From: Diaporthe sp. PMI_573
Taxonomy: Eukaryota > Ascomycota > Sordariomycetes > Diaporthales > Diaporthaceae
Length of the DNA stretch: 64,000 bases
Direction: 5' to 3'
Assembly: GCA_021399435.1 (NCBI GenBank)
Contig: JAJTUP010000069.1
Span: 1 to 64,000 of the forward strand
The notes under the pieces are model-generated. The model did not search any database. It was given only the letters and a program-made list of their open reading frames with translations, and had not been told where the DNA came from. The translations under genes and the position numbers were made by a program. Of the stretch, positions 50,276 to 61,845 are shown piece by piece (the first letter of the stretch is position 1; the number at the start of each line of letters is the position of its first letter).

Positions 50276-53200
50276 GCTTGCCTGCGAGGCCTCGGGGGCA
50301 CCTCGTCAGATGGGTGCAGCAATCCAGAAATTGTCACAACCATTATCAGCAAGGGCTGGCCAAATTGCCCCATCAAGGAGTTTATCATGCCATCGGCTAC
50401 CGGCCGTTGACATTCACCTCGGAAACTTTATTTGAGATACACTTGAGACCTACATCTACGAATCCGACAAGCATTTCTCTCCTGTCCCCAATAAACATCG
50501 GCCTGCTCACCGTTTCGGGCCCGATAATTTTGAGACTGTTACCGACAGGGCAACATTTCGTATGAGCACAACACCAAGTTGCCCTGTCAACAGCGAAGTC
50601 TTCCTCCGTATATCTCATCTGCCTCATCGTCCTGTAGCCAACCAGACGGAGAACTGCCAGTTGTAACGTTGGGCAGCCCATTTTGCTCTGCTTCCCCATC
50701 AGCTGCGGCTGCATTTAGTGTTAACACCGAAACCGGATCGACAATGCCTATCAGGTGTAGAAAGCCTTATCCGCTCGAAGTAGACTTCTTTGGAGATAGC
50801 TCGTAGTACATAATCTGATTAAGGTTTTGGCCCACCTTAATCCAGTTTGTCGATTGAAAGTCATGAAGTTCAATTGAGCAATATCAAGGGGTCCCTCAAG
50901 CGCGACCTTTATTTCAGACTCAAGTGTATGAAATTAATATGTAGTAAGGATTGGGTATTCTTGATTAAGAATAGCGGCATTCAGTGGCCACTCGAAAAAT
51001 ATAAATACAAGCAGCTAAATCGAACTTCCCGTTTGATTAGTATCGATATACGATCTTGTTCCCGTCCCGGGTCGTAGCAGCAAGGGACCAGTCATGGCCA
51101 GTCACGATACAGTTACATGGCAGCCTCGACAAGATGAAATGCAACCAACCATTCTAGGTAACAAGGGCAACGGCTGCGCCACCACGGGTGTTGGAAATTG
51201 TCCTGTGAGGTGCACTCCGTCGAACATCGCCTGCGGTCTGGCAGGTTGCAAACTCGGCCTCGGACCATCAACAGCCGCGCAGCGTAGCAGCATCAGTCGA
51301 TTCTGCCGGACATGGCGCTTCATCAGGCTCTACTGCCAGCCGATCGCTACTGAACTGGGCAGCCGCAGGACGAATGTCACATTTGCCCTAGGCTGGTCGT
51401 CTCCACTCACACCCTCATGTCAAACGAACCAACAAAATCCAGGTATTTTTGGCAAGATGAGGGATCTTTCCATTTATCCTTTGCAGAAGAACATCCTTGG
51501 CTCACTCTTAGGAACCCAATCGGATGACCCGCATCTCAACTGGTCATGTGAAGGCAGACGCTTCTCAGAAGCAGGCAACCTTCGACGGCCCGAGTTTAGA
51601 ATCGGCATCGAGTAATAATTCGGCCCGGCTATAGGGTCTCACATGCACGAAGATGATGAAGCCTGTTAGTCTCCCATACCTCGCCGGACCGATTGGCCCC
51701 GTTGTACACGGCCCGAAAAGGATCTCGATCCGTCTTGCCCGTTCACCATTGGTCGCCCTGCCCTCGCCCCGGTGTCTTGAATAGTCCTCTTACCCATTGT
51801 ATTGGTCTTATTATAGACCGATCCCCCATCGCTTTCTCTCTTGGCTTAGATGTGAGACGTAGTCTATGGAATTCATTAGAATAGGCAAGAGGTCAGCGGC
51901 TCATGTGTACAAGAGTCTGGGTACTGAGCTTCAGCCCCCCTGCACTGGCCTGCTAATGGATGCATCAGAAGCCTTGGCCCTGTAGGATTCAGTAGCATTG
52001 CACGTTGGTCACTAGGGTACTGGGCAGGGCCTGGGGCAGACGGAACAATTGTGTAAATAGGGCTTAGCGTGGACAGGAAATGTGTCCGACCCTTGCTCAG
52101 GTCCTCCTATTCGCCAGCCTGTTCAAGGCACCAGCAGCCGGTTGATGTACAAGATAGGTTTTTGTAGAGACAAGGTGACCGTCGTAATGTAAAGGAGATT
52201 AGCCCTGAGCATTTTGCAATACTGCGTATAAACGCCGGTGTCTGTATCGAGTTCTGAGCATCGATCGCACCATCCGCAACACACTGACCCGTTTAGGATG
52301 TAATGCTGCTGCCTATCCACCATTGAATCCTTCTAAAGGCAACCAATGAAGTCAATGCCGAGACCTCCTGATGCAAACTTTTAATATAATTGGTTACCAA
52401 CTGTCTGTCACGCTAATACAGCCCTGCGAGCCACAACAGAGTCCGCTCGTCGAAAGAACCTGAAGAAAGTACATCACGTCAGCAAGAGACAGCTATGTGG
52501 TAATAACTTCGGTTACGGAGTCGGCGCCCTGTCCACGGAACGCGCCGCCAGGAGAGAAACAAAACGGAGTTCACGGCCGCAAACAGGGATCGTCGAGAGC
52601 TTCGTGGATGCAACGATTCAATCGGGTTTCATGGAAATGATCCCATCTCCCTTGCTCTTAGAATAATCGCAGGGCTTGTGTGGCCACTCACAGTATGAAA
52701 TTCCTAGTATTTGTGACGTTATGTGGGTCTCCATATTTATAGTATGCAGCGGAGAATCCTTGCTTCTGTATGGGTCCTAACTGCGTGGTGTGCATCTGGA
52801 GTTGGTCATGTGAGGCTGGGGCGTAACTGCCCCTGGCTGGTAGGAGGATCTGACAAGGGTTAGATGCATTCCCAGTCTACACTCAGCCCTCTTCATATTA
52901 TTGCTCCATCTGCACCCGAGTCCTATAGTACCCAAATGGATTGTGTCTTCTTGCCCGCCGCCCTGATTTGTGCCGACAGTATGTGTGCAGGTTAGTAAGG
53001 GGGCTCCTAATCCACTGCTAGCCTGTGGCGTACATATTGCTAATGTTGAGCACCTAGAGGACAGTTGACGCGGTGTGAACTCCTAACCCAACACTCTTCT
53101 AAATAACTTGCTAGACAATGGCTAAGCGACGGCTGGGGAAAGACGCGAGGTTCCCCCATGGCCCAATTAGAGACATTACCACCCAGCTGGTTATTGCTAT

Positions 53201-53553
53201 CCTTGATCCAACATCCTGAACACCTTGCAGGTGATTGACCGAGCCAACTGCATGTGCGCAACATTCCAGAGTAACTGCTTTACACTAATTCGGCTATTGT
53301 ATCAAAAGTCTTTCGCAGAAATACAACGAAAGTACGCATGTTGGTACAGGATCCCCGCCGACCAGACCTTAGTCTGCAGAGAATGAGGTTTGGTAACAGA
53401 GCTGTAATCAAATCATGCAAGAATAAATCCACAATCAATGTCCAGAGAAACCACAGAACATCCTCTGGAAGTGTATCATGTATGCTGTTAATTGATCCCT
53501 TTACCAGCGTCCCAGAACAATTGTGTCACACGTCAACTGACCTTCCTTGTACC
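50276..53553. other. 3.3 kb gene-poor region
   Basis: No recognised domain on either strand. The largest frame (51094-51615, 173 codons) has irregular composition and no match. The last 100 bases contain the leader of the Clr5-domain gene, and an in-frame extension of that gene back to 53338 is possible. Confidence 0.5.
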
Positions 53554-54510
53554 ATGGCGTGTCCAGGGCCCTCCGATCCTGACCCCACCGGATGGTATAA
53601 TGTTTACAGCGAATATAGCGGCAACCTAGACCCCAGGCTGTTCACAATTGATCAGAATGATGAGCCAGGCGCGGCCGCCTCACAGGCTGTATTCAATCTA
53701 AGTCTTCCCGATCCAGCCACCTCATCAGTGTCGACTTCGGATTTCAGACTTGCATCCACCTCGGCGCCTCAACAAGCAAGCATTCGCAAGTACGCTAAGA
53801 AAGATGACTGGGCACGCCACCGGCAGCGGATCACCAAACTTTATAGGGAAAAACCGCTGAAAGAGGTCGTGGCTATTATGGAACAAAATTACAACTTCGT
53901 GGCAACGCAGAGAATGTATAAAGGTTATTTCCAAAAATGGGGGATCAAGAAGAATGTTACAGGGGGACAAGTCCGCGATGCGTCGCTACGTGCACAGCAG
54001 GAGAGCTTCCAACAATTGAGTCAGCAACTCTGCACTCAGAACTTGAATCCTCTAGCTCGTTCTGATCGCATGGATACTACCAACGGCCGAGATCTGGAAC
54101 GAATCAAGAGGTATGTGAGGAGGAAGTCTACCGGTCTCATGCAGCTACCACCAGAAGATAGACAGCTCGCTGAGGCCTACTTTGGTTCACCGAACACTAG
54201 ACGTGCGCACGGGGAGGCTACGAATGTCCCGATGATCAAGTCTCTCTACCCCGATCAAAACCAGGGCGGTTCATACGGAGGAGGTTACCACCAAAGCTAC
54301 GCCCTGACTGCGTGCCTTCAGCACGAAGGATGTGGACAAACCCAATATAGTCAGCCACAGCAGCAACAGTCGCATCAACAGGCGCCAGCGGGCTTCGGTG
54401 GACATCCAGAACGCTCTCCTGAGTCTTCCATTAGAGGGCCACCAGCTCCTACTCAAGGAGGGTTTGGTGCAGGAGGTTCATATCGTGACCAGCCGCAGTG
54501 GTGGTGGTGA
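53554..54510 (+). CDS. Clr5-domain protein
   Basis: 318 residues from the ATG in ACCATGG at 53554. Residues 85-135 form a Clr5 domain: DDWARHRQRITKLYREKPLK, EVVAIMEQNYNFVATQRMYK and FQKWGIKKN. In fission yeast, Clr5 acts in silencing; most fungal members are uncharacterised and the domain is thought to bind DNA. The N-terminal 80 residues are polar, and the C-terminal third is rich in Gln, Gly and Pro (SQPQQQQSHQQ). No stop or frameshift is visible. It lies between repeat arrays and may be an isolated host-type gene. Confidence 0.75.
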   Translation: MACPGPSDPDPTGWYNVYSEYSGNLDPRLFTIDQNDEPGAAASQAVFNLSLPDPATSSVSTSDFRLASTSAPQQASIRKYAKKDDWARHRQRITKLYREKPLKEVVAIMEQNYNFVATQRMYKGYFQKWGIKKNVTGGQVRDASLRAQQESFQQLSQQLCTQNLNPLARSDRMDTTNGRDLERIKRYVRRKSTGLMQLPPEDRQLAEAYFGSPNTRRAHGEATNVPMIKSLYPDQNQGGSYGGGYHQSYALTACLQHEGCGQTQYSQPQQQQSHQQAPAGFGGHPERSPESSIRGPPAPTQGGFGAGGSYRDQPQWWW

Positions 54511-55496
54511 TACGTCAATAGAGCCTCGTTCGGATGGGAATAATGATCAGCTAGATGAGATAAATGGATGGCAGCTTAATTTATAACAGAGTACATCCTC
54601 GCAGTGAGCATGTGAAGTGGTGAGGTCGGGAAAGTGATTTTACAATGCTGAGCATAAAGAAAGAGAGAATGTTTTTTGAACTCGTACTGTACAGATGGCA
54701 GTATGCTCCACAGGAAGAGCAAGCGACGCGTCGTAAAATTCTCGTCACGAAAGGCGCGTGCGTCCTTTTCGGCACGTATTGAGTATTTTCACAGGATCCA
54801 TCCCGCCCCGTGTTTCCCTGGGTCATATTGAGCCACTGGACGGGGGCATGCGTCCTTGGCGGGTCCGGCCAGCGGGCTTCCAGATAAACCCGGCAAGGGG
54901 GCGGAGGATGCTCCGGAACAAGGCATCTGCCTGGCTGCATCAGCCAGCCCCTCATTAGGTGAGGTACTGCCGTGAAGTTTCTTTCGCGCCGAGCAGAGGC
55001 GTTTACCTGCATTTACAGGCAACCTCGATGTGCAGGTCATAGCCAAAGTCCAGCATGGCAGTGTTGGCCTGCCGATTTACATTATGAAAGTCTGGCTTGC
55101 TTTCCTGCTCGGTCTCTTGCCATGAGAGAGGCGGGGTCAGTCCCCTCCCGGCTGTACCGAGGAGATAGGATGGCTCTCACCGTTCTCATCGCATCGATCG
55201 GAGATATATTTCTTGGGTGGTATTCCGCTGGGTATACAAATGGGTCCTTCGAGGGAATGATGGCGATATGTCAGGGGTTGAGTTATGCAACGGGCTTATT
55301 CCCTTTCCGCACACCGCGCCGAAGAAGCCTGTAAATCTGCCTTCACCGGTGGCGGCACACGGCGAGGGGCTCCTGATCAATCCGAGGTTACAAAAACAGA
55401 TAATTTTCTTGTCTTTTTTCTTTTTCCTCTCTGCCGCCCTCTCGAAACCAACCACCACCTCTTCCATGTCCGATCGAATAAGGTGTCAGCCTCCTC
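54511..55496. other. no gene recognised
   Basis: Short frames on both strands without domain signatures. The DNA becomes GC-rich near 54.8-54.9 kb. It leads into the second repeat array. Confidence 0.45.
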
Positions 55497-55620
55497 TTTT
55501 TCTGCCAGCCAGTACGTACCTTTTCTGCCAGTCAGTACGTATCTTTTTAGTACGTACCTTTTCTGCCAGTCAGCACGTATCTTTTAGTACGTACCTTTTC
55601 TGCCAGCCAGTACGTACCTA
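55497..55620 (+). repeat. second array of the 24-26 bp repeat, plus orientation
   Basis: About five units containing TTTTCTGCCAGTCAGTACGT, some shortened to TTTTTAGTACGTACC. Read on the minus strand, its end nearest 55620 matches the array at 56206 over about 70 bases with one mismatch and one indel, forming an inverted repeat. Confidence 0.9.
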
Positions 55621-56184
55621 TTTGTTGGACCGTTGGGGACAATTCGGTCGCTTGCGTATGTCCAGCCAGCGGTCGTCCATGCACGCTATCAAAAATCCGA
55701 ATTTTAGGATCATGCTCTTGAGTTCCCAGGCTCAAGCCTAACACGTCGTCCTCGTTGGAAATTCAGTCACCGTTGTTGGATGGGGAAAGAGAAGGATGAA
55801 GAACTTTTTGAATAGCGCTCGGGGCGAGAAAATAGGCGATCTCGTGCTCGAGCGGGTTACTTACATCCCCAACTTCACACCAACATCATCTCGGCCAGCG
55901 TTATCAAGAAGGATGGGTTCTGGGCCCACGAACTCGACAATACACTCATGTGGAAACGAAGCCCGAGAATTCTTCGCAAGATGGAAAGAAGTTTGGTTTG
56001 ATCGTTGCTGAATACAAGCCTGTTTCCAACTACCCGTTCGGGCAGCAGATGCCCCCTTAGTTCCGAGTGGTGTCTGCTTTAGCAAGCTATACATCAAGAT
56101 TTCCAGTTTGTTTGGGCCCTCCATACCAATTATGCAAGCACAAGAACTGAGGCGAGTATCTCCTTGACACGGCCCAGGGCTGTG
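55621..56184. other. core between inverted arrays
   Basis: A 560-bp stretch enclosed by the inverted arrays. It has no recognised coding capacity; a 71-codon plus frame at 55796-56011 shows no domain. It would be the loop or cargo of a foldback-like element. Confidence 0.5.
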
Positions 56185-56402
56185 ACACGTACCTGATTGG
56201 CAGAATAGGTACGTACTGGCTGGCAGAAAAGGTACGTACTAAAAAGATACGTACTGACTGGCAGAAAAGGTACGTACTGGTTGGCAGAAAAAGGTACCTG
56301 ATGAGTGGCAGAAAGAAAAGATACGTACCTGGTTGGCAGAAAAAGGCACGTACTGGTTGGCAGAAGAAGGTATGTACTGACTGGCAGAAAAGGGTACGTA
56401 CC
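56185..56402 (-). repeat. third array, minus orientation
   Basis: About eight units of GTACGTACTGACTGGCAGAA type. The first 70 bases from 56206 are the inverted partner of the array at 55620. It is followed directly by the duplicated flank at 56403. Confidence 0.9.
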
Positions 56403-56750
56403 TAAGCAGTGGTAGATCAGGTACAGGCAATGGGGCTGCCGAGAGGCGAAATGTCTGTTCGGTGCCCCAAGCGCATCGATTTGAAAAACCATTTCAAGGA
56501 CGTGTGTTATATACGTGCCGCCAGGATTAGGGTGGCCACGTCACGATCCATGGCAGTACGGAAGTGGGCTTTGACGTCAGACTGCCGTCGGATGTCACTG
56601 CGGCTCATTGTGAATGTATCTCGAACCCAGGCGAGGCTGTCCCTCCTGTCGGGGACAATAAACACGGTGATTATATTTTCCAGCCAACTTATAGAATACA
56701 GCGACAACTTTCTCCACGGTCTGCATTCTCGACCCACTCTTGTCTAAATG
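56403..56750 (+). repeat. array-linked flank, copy 1
   Basis: CTAAGCAGTGG follows the array, then GGGGCTGCCGAGAGGCGAAA, GATGTCACTGCGGCTCATT, CCAGGCGAGGCTGTCC and GAATACAGCGACAACTTT. The same series follows the fourth array at 57.9 kb. Copy 1 has about 130 extra bases after GGCGAAATG. Confidence 0.85.
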
Positions 56751-57330
56751 GCACTAACCGACTTCGGAGGCAACATTGACAATCTCCGTGCCGCCGTCTT
56801 GACAAACGGTCTCCCGTCTCAGAGCGCGAAGTACCTTACAGCTTGAAATATTTGTATTTAGTTGAATACAGCAAAGATTGGGACTCTATTCATGTTCATT
56901 GACAGTCTCGGAGACGATATGAGTGTGCGACTTTGTTAGCCTAGACCCATCAGCATGAAAAGTACGAGACGCCAAGGAGAAAACAAAGATTGGAAGAGAC
57001 GTCATCAATTCCCTGTTCCTTAATGGTGTAATAAAGCCGTCGTTGGTGGAATCCGTCCAGAGATAGTTACTATAATGGCTTCGCACGGAGTCCACATACC
57101 CAGTCACGGATTGGCATTGTGTTACACGCAATGTATTTATTCTGCATAGTGCTTTCGAGCTTATGTATTTTTACTTCGCTGTACAAGAAAAGAAAACCAA
57201 GGGAGAAGTCGTTAAAGAAGTCGGCAAAACATTTGAGACACGGGCCAATGGAAGAGCCAAGAGCTTTCGAGATTTATAAGCAACAAAAATGCAAGTCAAT
57301 CGTCTCCGGCCCGGAACGAGTTCCCACGGA
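56751..57330. other. no gene recognised
   Basis: A 33-codon frame from ATG at about 56747 (MALTDFGGNIDNLRAAVL) ends early and may be a gene start cut off. No other signature is seen. Confidence 0.4.
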
Positions 57331-57469
57331 CATTTTCTTCAGCCTGTCGGAGCTAACGCCTGCGAGCTCGAGGACCTCAGCGGTCAGATACTCGAGCGGT
57401 AACGTCCACAGCAGCCTTGGCGCCAACACGCATCTTGTTCTGGGTGTTTGCCTTGAGGAAACGTATTCG
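57331..57469 (-). pseudogene. histone H2A.Z-like gene fragment
   Basis: On the minus strand one frame reads RIRFLKANTQNKMRVGAKAA then VDVTA, and after a small frame break the next frame continues LEYLTAEVLELAG. These are the highly conserved core residues of the histone variant H2A.Z (alpha-1 to alpha-2 region). About 35 residues survive. The next words (VSSDRLKK) no longer fit, and both ends of the histone are missing. There is a one-codon-scale deletion at VTA/LEY. It is a pseudogene fragment, carried or duplicated between two repeat arrays. Confidence 0.85.
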
Positions 57470-57690
57470 ACTGGGCTCATCGTTTTGCCCCATAGCTCCT
57501 AATCGGCGTTCTTTGGAAAATCGCAGTTCGATCCTTGGCATGAAATCTCATATCTAAACCATCAGCGACTCTGTAGCTACAACTTTTTGCGTCTTTTAAT
57601 TCTATTGACTGGCGATCCACAATGGATAGTGGGGTAAAATGCCGCTGCCATGGGCTGCCAAGCACTGTCAACTCATGAAACGATTTTGGG

Positions 57691-57917
57691 CAGTACTGAT
57701 TGGCAGGGAAGATACGTACTAACTTGCAGAAAGGGTACGTACTGACTGGCAGAAAAAATACGTACTGACTGATGGCAGAAAGGGTACATACTGATTGGCA
57801 GAAAAGATACGTACTTATAGGCAGAGAGGGTACGTACTGACTGGCAGAAAAGGTACGGAGTACGTGCTGACTGGTGGCAGAAAAGGTACGTACTGAATGG
57901 CAGAAAAGGTACGTACC
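57691..57917 (-). repeat. fourth array, minus orientation
   Basis: About nine degenerate units with GTACGTACTGACTGGCAGAA, several with insertions (CTGATGGCAG, CTGGTGGCAG). It is followed by CTAAGGAGTGG and the duplicated flank, as for the third array. Confidence 0.9.
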
Positions 57918-58138
57918 TAAGGAGTGGCAGCGCCTACGAAAATAGGGTCAGGGAGAGGCTATGGGGCTGCCGAGAGGCGAAATGGCTGCTCTTCGATGTC
58001 ACTGCGGCTCATTTGAATTTATTTTGAATCCAGGCGAGGCTGTCCATCCTGTCAGTGATAACAAGTATATTTTGCAGCTGACTTACACTATAGAATACAG
58101 CGACAACTTTAGTCGTAATGCATGGCGGCACCCCCGCA
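57918..58138 (+). repeat. array-linked flank, copy 2
   Basis: Shorter copy of the 56403-56750 flank: GGGGCTGCCGAGAGGCGAAA at about 57962, GATGTCACTGCGGCTCATT at about 57995 and GAATACAGCGACAACTTT at about 58093. It lies 30 bp from the end of the chromodomain gene. Confidence 0.85.
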
Positions 58139-58166
58139 GAGCCTAGCCTAAGTGACCTGTGTCCGT

Positions 58167-60357
58167 TTATCGAGGTGAAATCTGCCCATGCTCCCCCACA
58201 TAGGCGAGCAGTGCTTCCGTCCCGAGGAATTCTTCCAGTGGTTCCCAGGTCGGTTCTTCAAAGTGTGCCCATTTAACACGTGCCCGCCCGTTTCCTCTTT
58301 CTTCGACATCTAAAATTTTCTCGACCTCATATTCCGTTTGGTCGTTTTCTGTTCGCGAAGGTAAAGGGTTCTTATCCTCGATTGTCTTTTGGTTTTGCTT
58401 CATGATTCCCCAGTGTTGCATGATAGCCGGCTGGCTTCGCTCCAACTGAGATGCAATCCATCCCCACTCCTTCCCCTGCTCAACCCATGCAGAAAGTTGT
58501 TCTTCTTCTGAAGGCTCCCAACGCCGGCGTTGCGGCTTTTTGACCTTGTCTTTGGGATCATCTGCAGCATCGCTGGAAATGACTCTTTCATTTTGGCTTT
58601 TGCTATGGCCTGGCTTCGAGCTGCGCCGTCTGGCTGGCGAATTGGATGTGTAGGCAGGCTGCGGGTTGCTGAGCACAGTATGCCTGTGTTCCGAGCAGTA
58701 GAGGTCTTGCTTGAATCGTATCTGAAACACCGTCACACCGTCCACTTTCGCGCTCCTAACATCTGCTGTCGCGAATAGCGATTCTGCAAGCTTTGCAGAT
58801 AGTGCTTTGACGGCCTCTGGGTCAGCACAAGGCCGTAGTCCGCGGTCTTCAGCGATTTCGAATTTCGAAGTCTGCCGCCCGGCGGCTGTCGCATGACGTC
58901 TATGGCGCTGCTTCGGTGGCCGACCGTCCCATTCACTTCCGCTGTCCTCAGGGGAAGTAACAATTTCCTCCGCATCCCGTTGTCGAGGCCTTCCCTCACG
59001 TCGAGAGCTCACTCTACGTCGTTTGCGACGTTGCGGGGATGCGCCCGCATCTGCAACAGGTTGCTGCACACTGTCGGCATCGGCACTGTTATCATCGGGA
59101 TCGACAGAATCGCGGATGCTATGGCGGGATGCTGCACTCTTACGAGCACCCTCCTGCTTGGCGCGGTAATGGTTACCGCGGCCGCCTCTTGGTGAGACAC
59201 GTGTTGGCCTGCTCTCCCGATGAGTGCCATCCTCCAACCGCAAAGCCGAAGCCTCCACTACCGGCAGTACCGGGTATGCTCCCTCCGTGGCGACCGTGCC
59301 GCCTGCATTGTCTCCAGAGCGGGATGTTTTTCTTGCCTCGGACGAGGTGCTGTCTTGTGAGGCCGGCTCATCTTCTACCATAGCCTCCGTCAACCCAGGC
59401 AGTCGCCGCGGTAAGACTGTGGCAGGGGCCGCCGGAAAATGCTCTGGGATGTATGTCTCCTGCTGATCGAGCTGAGTGTGATGCCGCAGGCGGGTTCTGG
59501 ATGCCCGAGGGGAGAGCGGGTACTCCTTGCCCCACCGTTCGGCCGGGGAAACTGGGTCGAGATATGATGGCCTGTCTCGCGGCCGAGACTCCTCTCTTGA
59601 TGTTGGGGGAGATCGAGAATCACGGTCCGATCCAGACCCGTGAAGACCAACGAGTTCTGTTTTATATTGGCCTACGGCATCTTGAGAACCGGTCTTGTGC
59701 CGAACGTCGGTAGCGCGAGCAGGGCGGGCTCCAAATCGATCATCCACGCCGTGTGTTGAACCAACCTCTAAGCGCGTGGATGAGGATGAGATTCCAGGCG
59801 ACGACGGTAATGCAAAAGCCACGGTGTCCAGTCCCCTAGGTTCTTGTGACCGGCTCGACATGATCGCACAGCTTGGCCCCGCGAGAGGTGTCTTTTCTGA
59901 GTCGTCTTGGGCACTCTCGAAAGCGAGGCCACGACATGCAGCAATCTCGGTGACTGATGGCTCTCGCGAGTTGGGGCTCTTGCCTGCTCAGGAATGTCAG
60001 CGCAACATGCTACGAAAGGAAGGGTGGAGTGATTCGTTACGGACTAGTACCTGCATCGCGGTCCGATTGGGGTTCGGGCGTGACGAGTGGGGAGAGCTCG
60101 TCGATCCGCGGGGATGACGTATCGAGCCGGCCCTCACCAAGATCGCCGCAATCGAACTCACCATCGCTGGTCATCTCGATCACATTGACCAGCGAGGGTG
60201 CCGGAGGACCGCGCTGGCTGTCGTGTGCATCTTGCCGCAGCGTTGTCTGGCCTCTAGACGAGGCGATCGGGGGTCCTTCACGCCGAGGGCAATGACCTTT
60301 GCTCTTGGGCTGCCCGCCTGAAAAAAAGATCTGATTGTCAAGAGAGATTTTTGCCAT
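58167..60357 (-). CDS. SANT/Myb-like plus chromodomain protein
   Basis: The model is complement(join(58167..59983,60051..60357)), 707 residues; the 67-bp intron (GTACTA donor, GCTGAC branch, GAGCAG) keeps phase. About 560 N-terminal residues are Ser/Arg/Pro-rich and probably disordered, with a basic RRKRRR stretch. Residues about 588-632 are SANT/Myb-like (RRRWEPSEEEQLSAWVEQGK then EWGWIASQLERSQPAIMQHW). Residues about 653-700 are a chromodomain (EYEVEKILDVEERGNGRARV then KWAHFEEPTWEPLEEFL) with an aromatic cage still recognisable. Such proteins bind methylated histone tails and DNA, so a chromatin role is likely. No damage is seen. Its start at 60357 is the only in-frame Met before exon 1 content; earlier exons are possible. 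Confidence 0.8.
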
Positions 60358-61845
60358 GTTATTGCTTGTACTTGCGAGCGTGAGGACAGCTGAACTGCTG
60401 GAGGAACCAAACTTCGAGCCGGGTCTCGTGTCGAACGTTTAGTATGAGCAGTGAAGGGGGCCTCCTTCGACGCAGTGGTCGCAAAGGGCGAGCTTTATAT
60501 GCACCGAGCGGCAGAGCAGGTGGGATAGCCCAGTCGCGAAGAGTTGAGCCACAGCGTCTCCTCCAAAGCACCACAACCTCGTATTCAGCCAACCACGCAA
60601 CTGCAGATTCGGGAGATGAACCACACGGGGAGGAGTTCGGACGCGGAGTCGAACGCGTCTGAGCGAGACATCAAGCGTCCATTGGTGGCGTCGGACAGGA
60701 GATGGCAAGGGAGGGAGGGCAGGCCCACGCGAAATGTGACGGTGTGGGCCGGTATCACATCCGCTAAGCCGTGCTGAGACGCCGCAGACCATGGGCCTCC
60801 AATGCAGGCACATGATTTGCGGCCATGGTGACGATATCTTCGCCTCTGCCTCAAAGAGCCTAGCCGAGCATGAGTCATCCTCCATTTGCGCGCAAATCGT
60901 AGGCTGCAGTTTGATGCCTAGCATTGTGTTGTCTCCACCGCGGTGAGGCCGAGTCCGATCCTATCGCTCCGCCATGGACGCCTCGTCTCCCACTCCTCCC
61001 GGCCGCCCCTGCATAGTCCGACGCAAGTATTGCCAGAAGTCGGTCGGGTTGCAGCCAACAAGACATCCTTCCCACGGAGGCGAGGACATGTTAGGTAGCG
61101 CTGAATCGTGCCGGGAGGGAGGCCTCCTGCTGTCGTCTTCGTATCGATGTGTCGCCAAGCGCGGCATTTTTTTTTTTTTAGGGACGGAGGGGGGTGTGGA
61201 CCAGGCAACACTGTGTCCCAAGCAAGGATCCCACCAGGCAGACACGGGCTCGTCCTCACGGCCGAACGGAAGAATGTTTTGAGGATAGGGTTTGGTAGAT
61301 GGGGGGGACCAGTGGAGCGCAATTGCCATATTATGACGAATGCCATGGCAGGGGGGCCATGGTGCTTGGTCGCCACTCGACGCAGAATTGGTCGAGGAGG
61401 AGGAGGTTATGCGAGGCAGGTCAGGTCAGGTCAGGCCAAGTCGGCTCGCGATCGAAGAAGGCCGGCAGAGTCGCCAAGGGCCAGAGGAGGAAGCGGTGGC
61501 AGAGGGATCCATAGGTATGGGATGTCGGGCGACGCGACGGTGCGACGAAGACAGAGGCGTGTGTCGGGGACTGGAAGAAGGTGGTCGCTGGGCGAGACGG
61601 GGGCCATAGGCTGACGACGCCCGGCGCCGTCAGGGGGCGAGATGGGTTCGAGAGAGGAGATGAAGGAGACATCGAGGTCGAGAGTACACCGCCGGGACAA
61701 GAGGTGAGGAGGGCTGTATTTATGGCGCCGGCCAGAGGGTGACATGACGAGCGGGCCAATGGCACAGGGCGGGGTGGGCCACCGCGGCCGGGCTAGGCCC
61801 AAACGGGAGGGGCGCCAAACCCGGCGCGTGCAGCACCGCGTCCGC
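60358..61845. other. GC-rich region without recognised gene
   Basis: Overlapping long frames on both strands follow from high GC and show no domain. It has a T13 run at 61167-61179 and a CAGGT-type tandem repeat at 61417-61435. The left part is probably promoter and leader of the chromodomain gene. It ends abruptly at the AT-rich block. Confidence 0.5.

Noticed and set aside
51094..51615. 173-codon frame as a gene
   Set aside because: No domain, irregular composition and no supporting intron or neighbour; kept only in the region note.
60439..61802. Several 100-170 codon frames on both strands in GC-rich DNA
   Set aside because: They overlap each other in all frames, have odd composition and no domain; high GC lowers stop frequency by itself.
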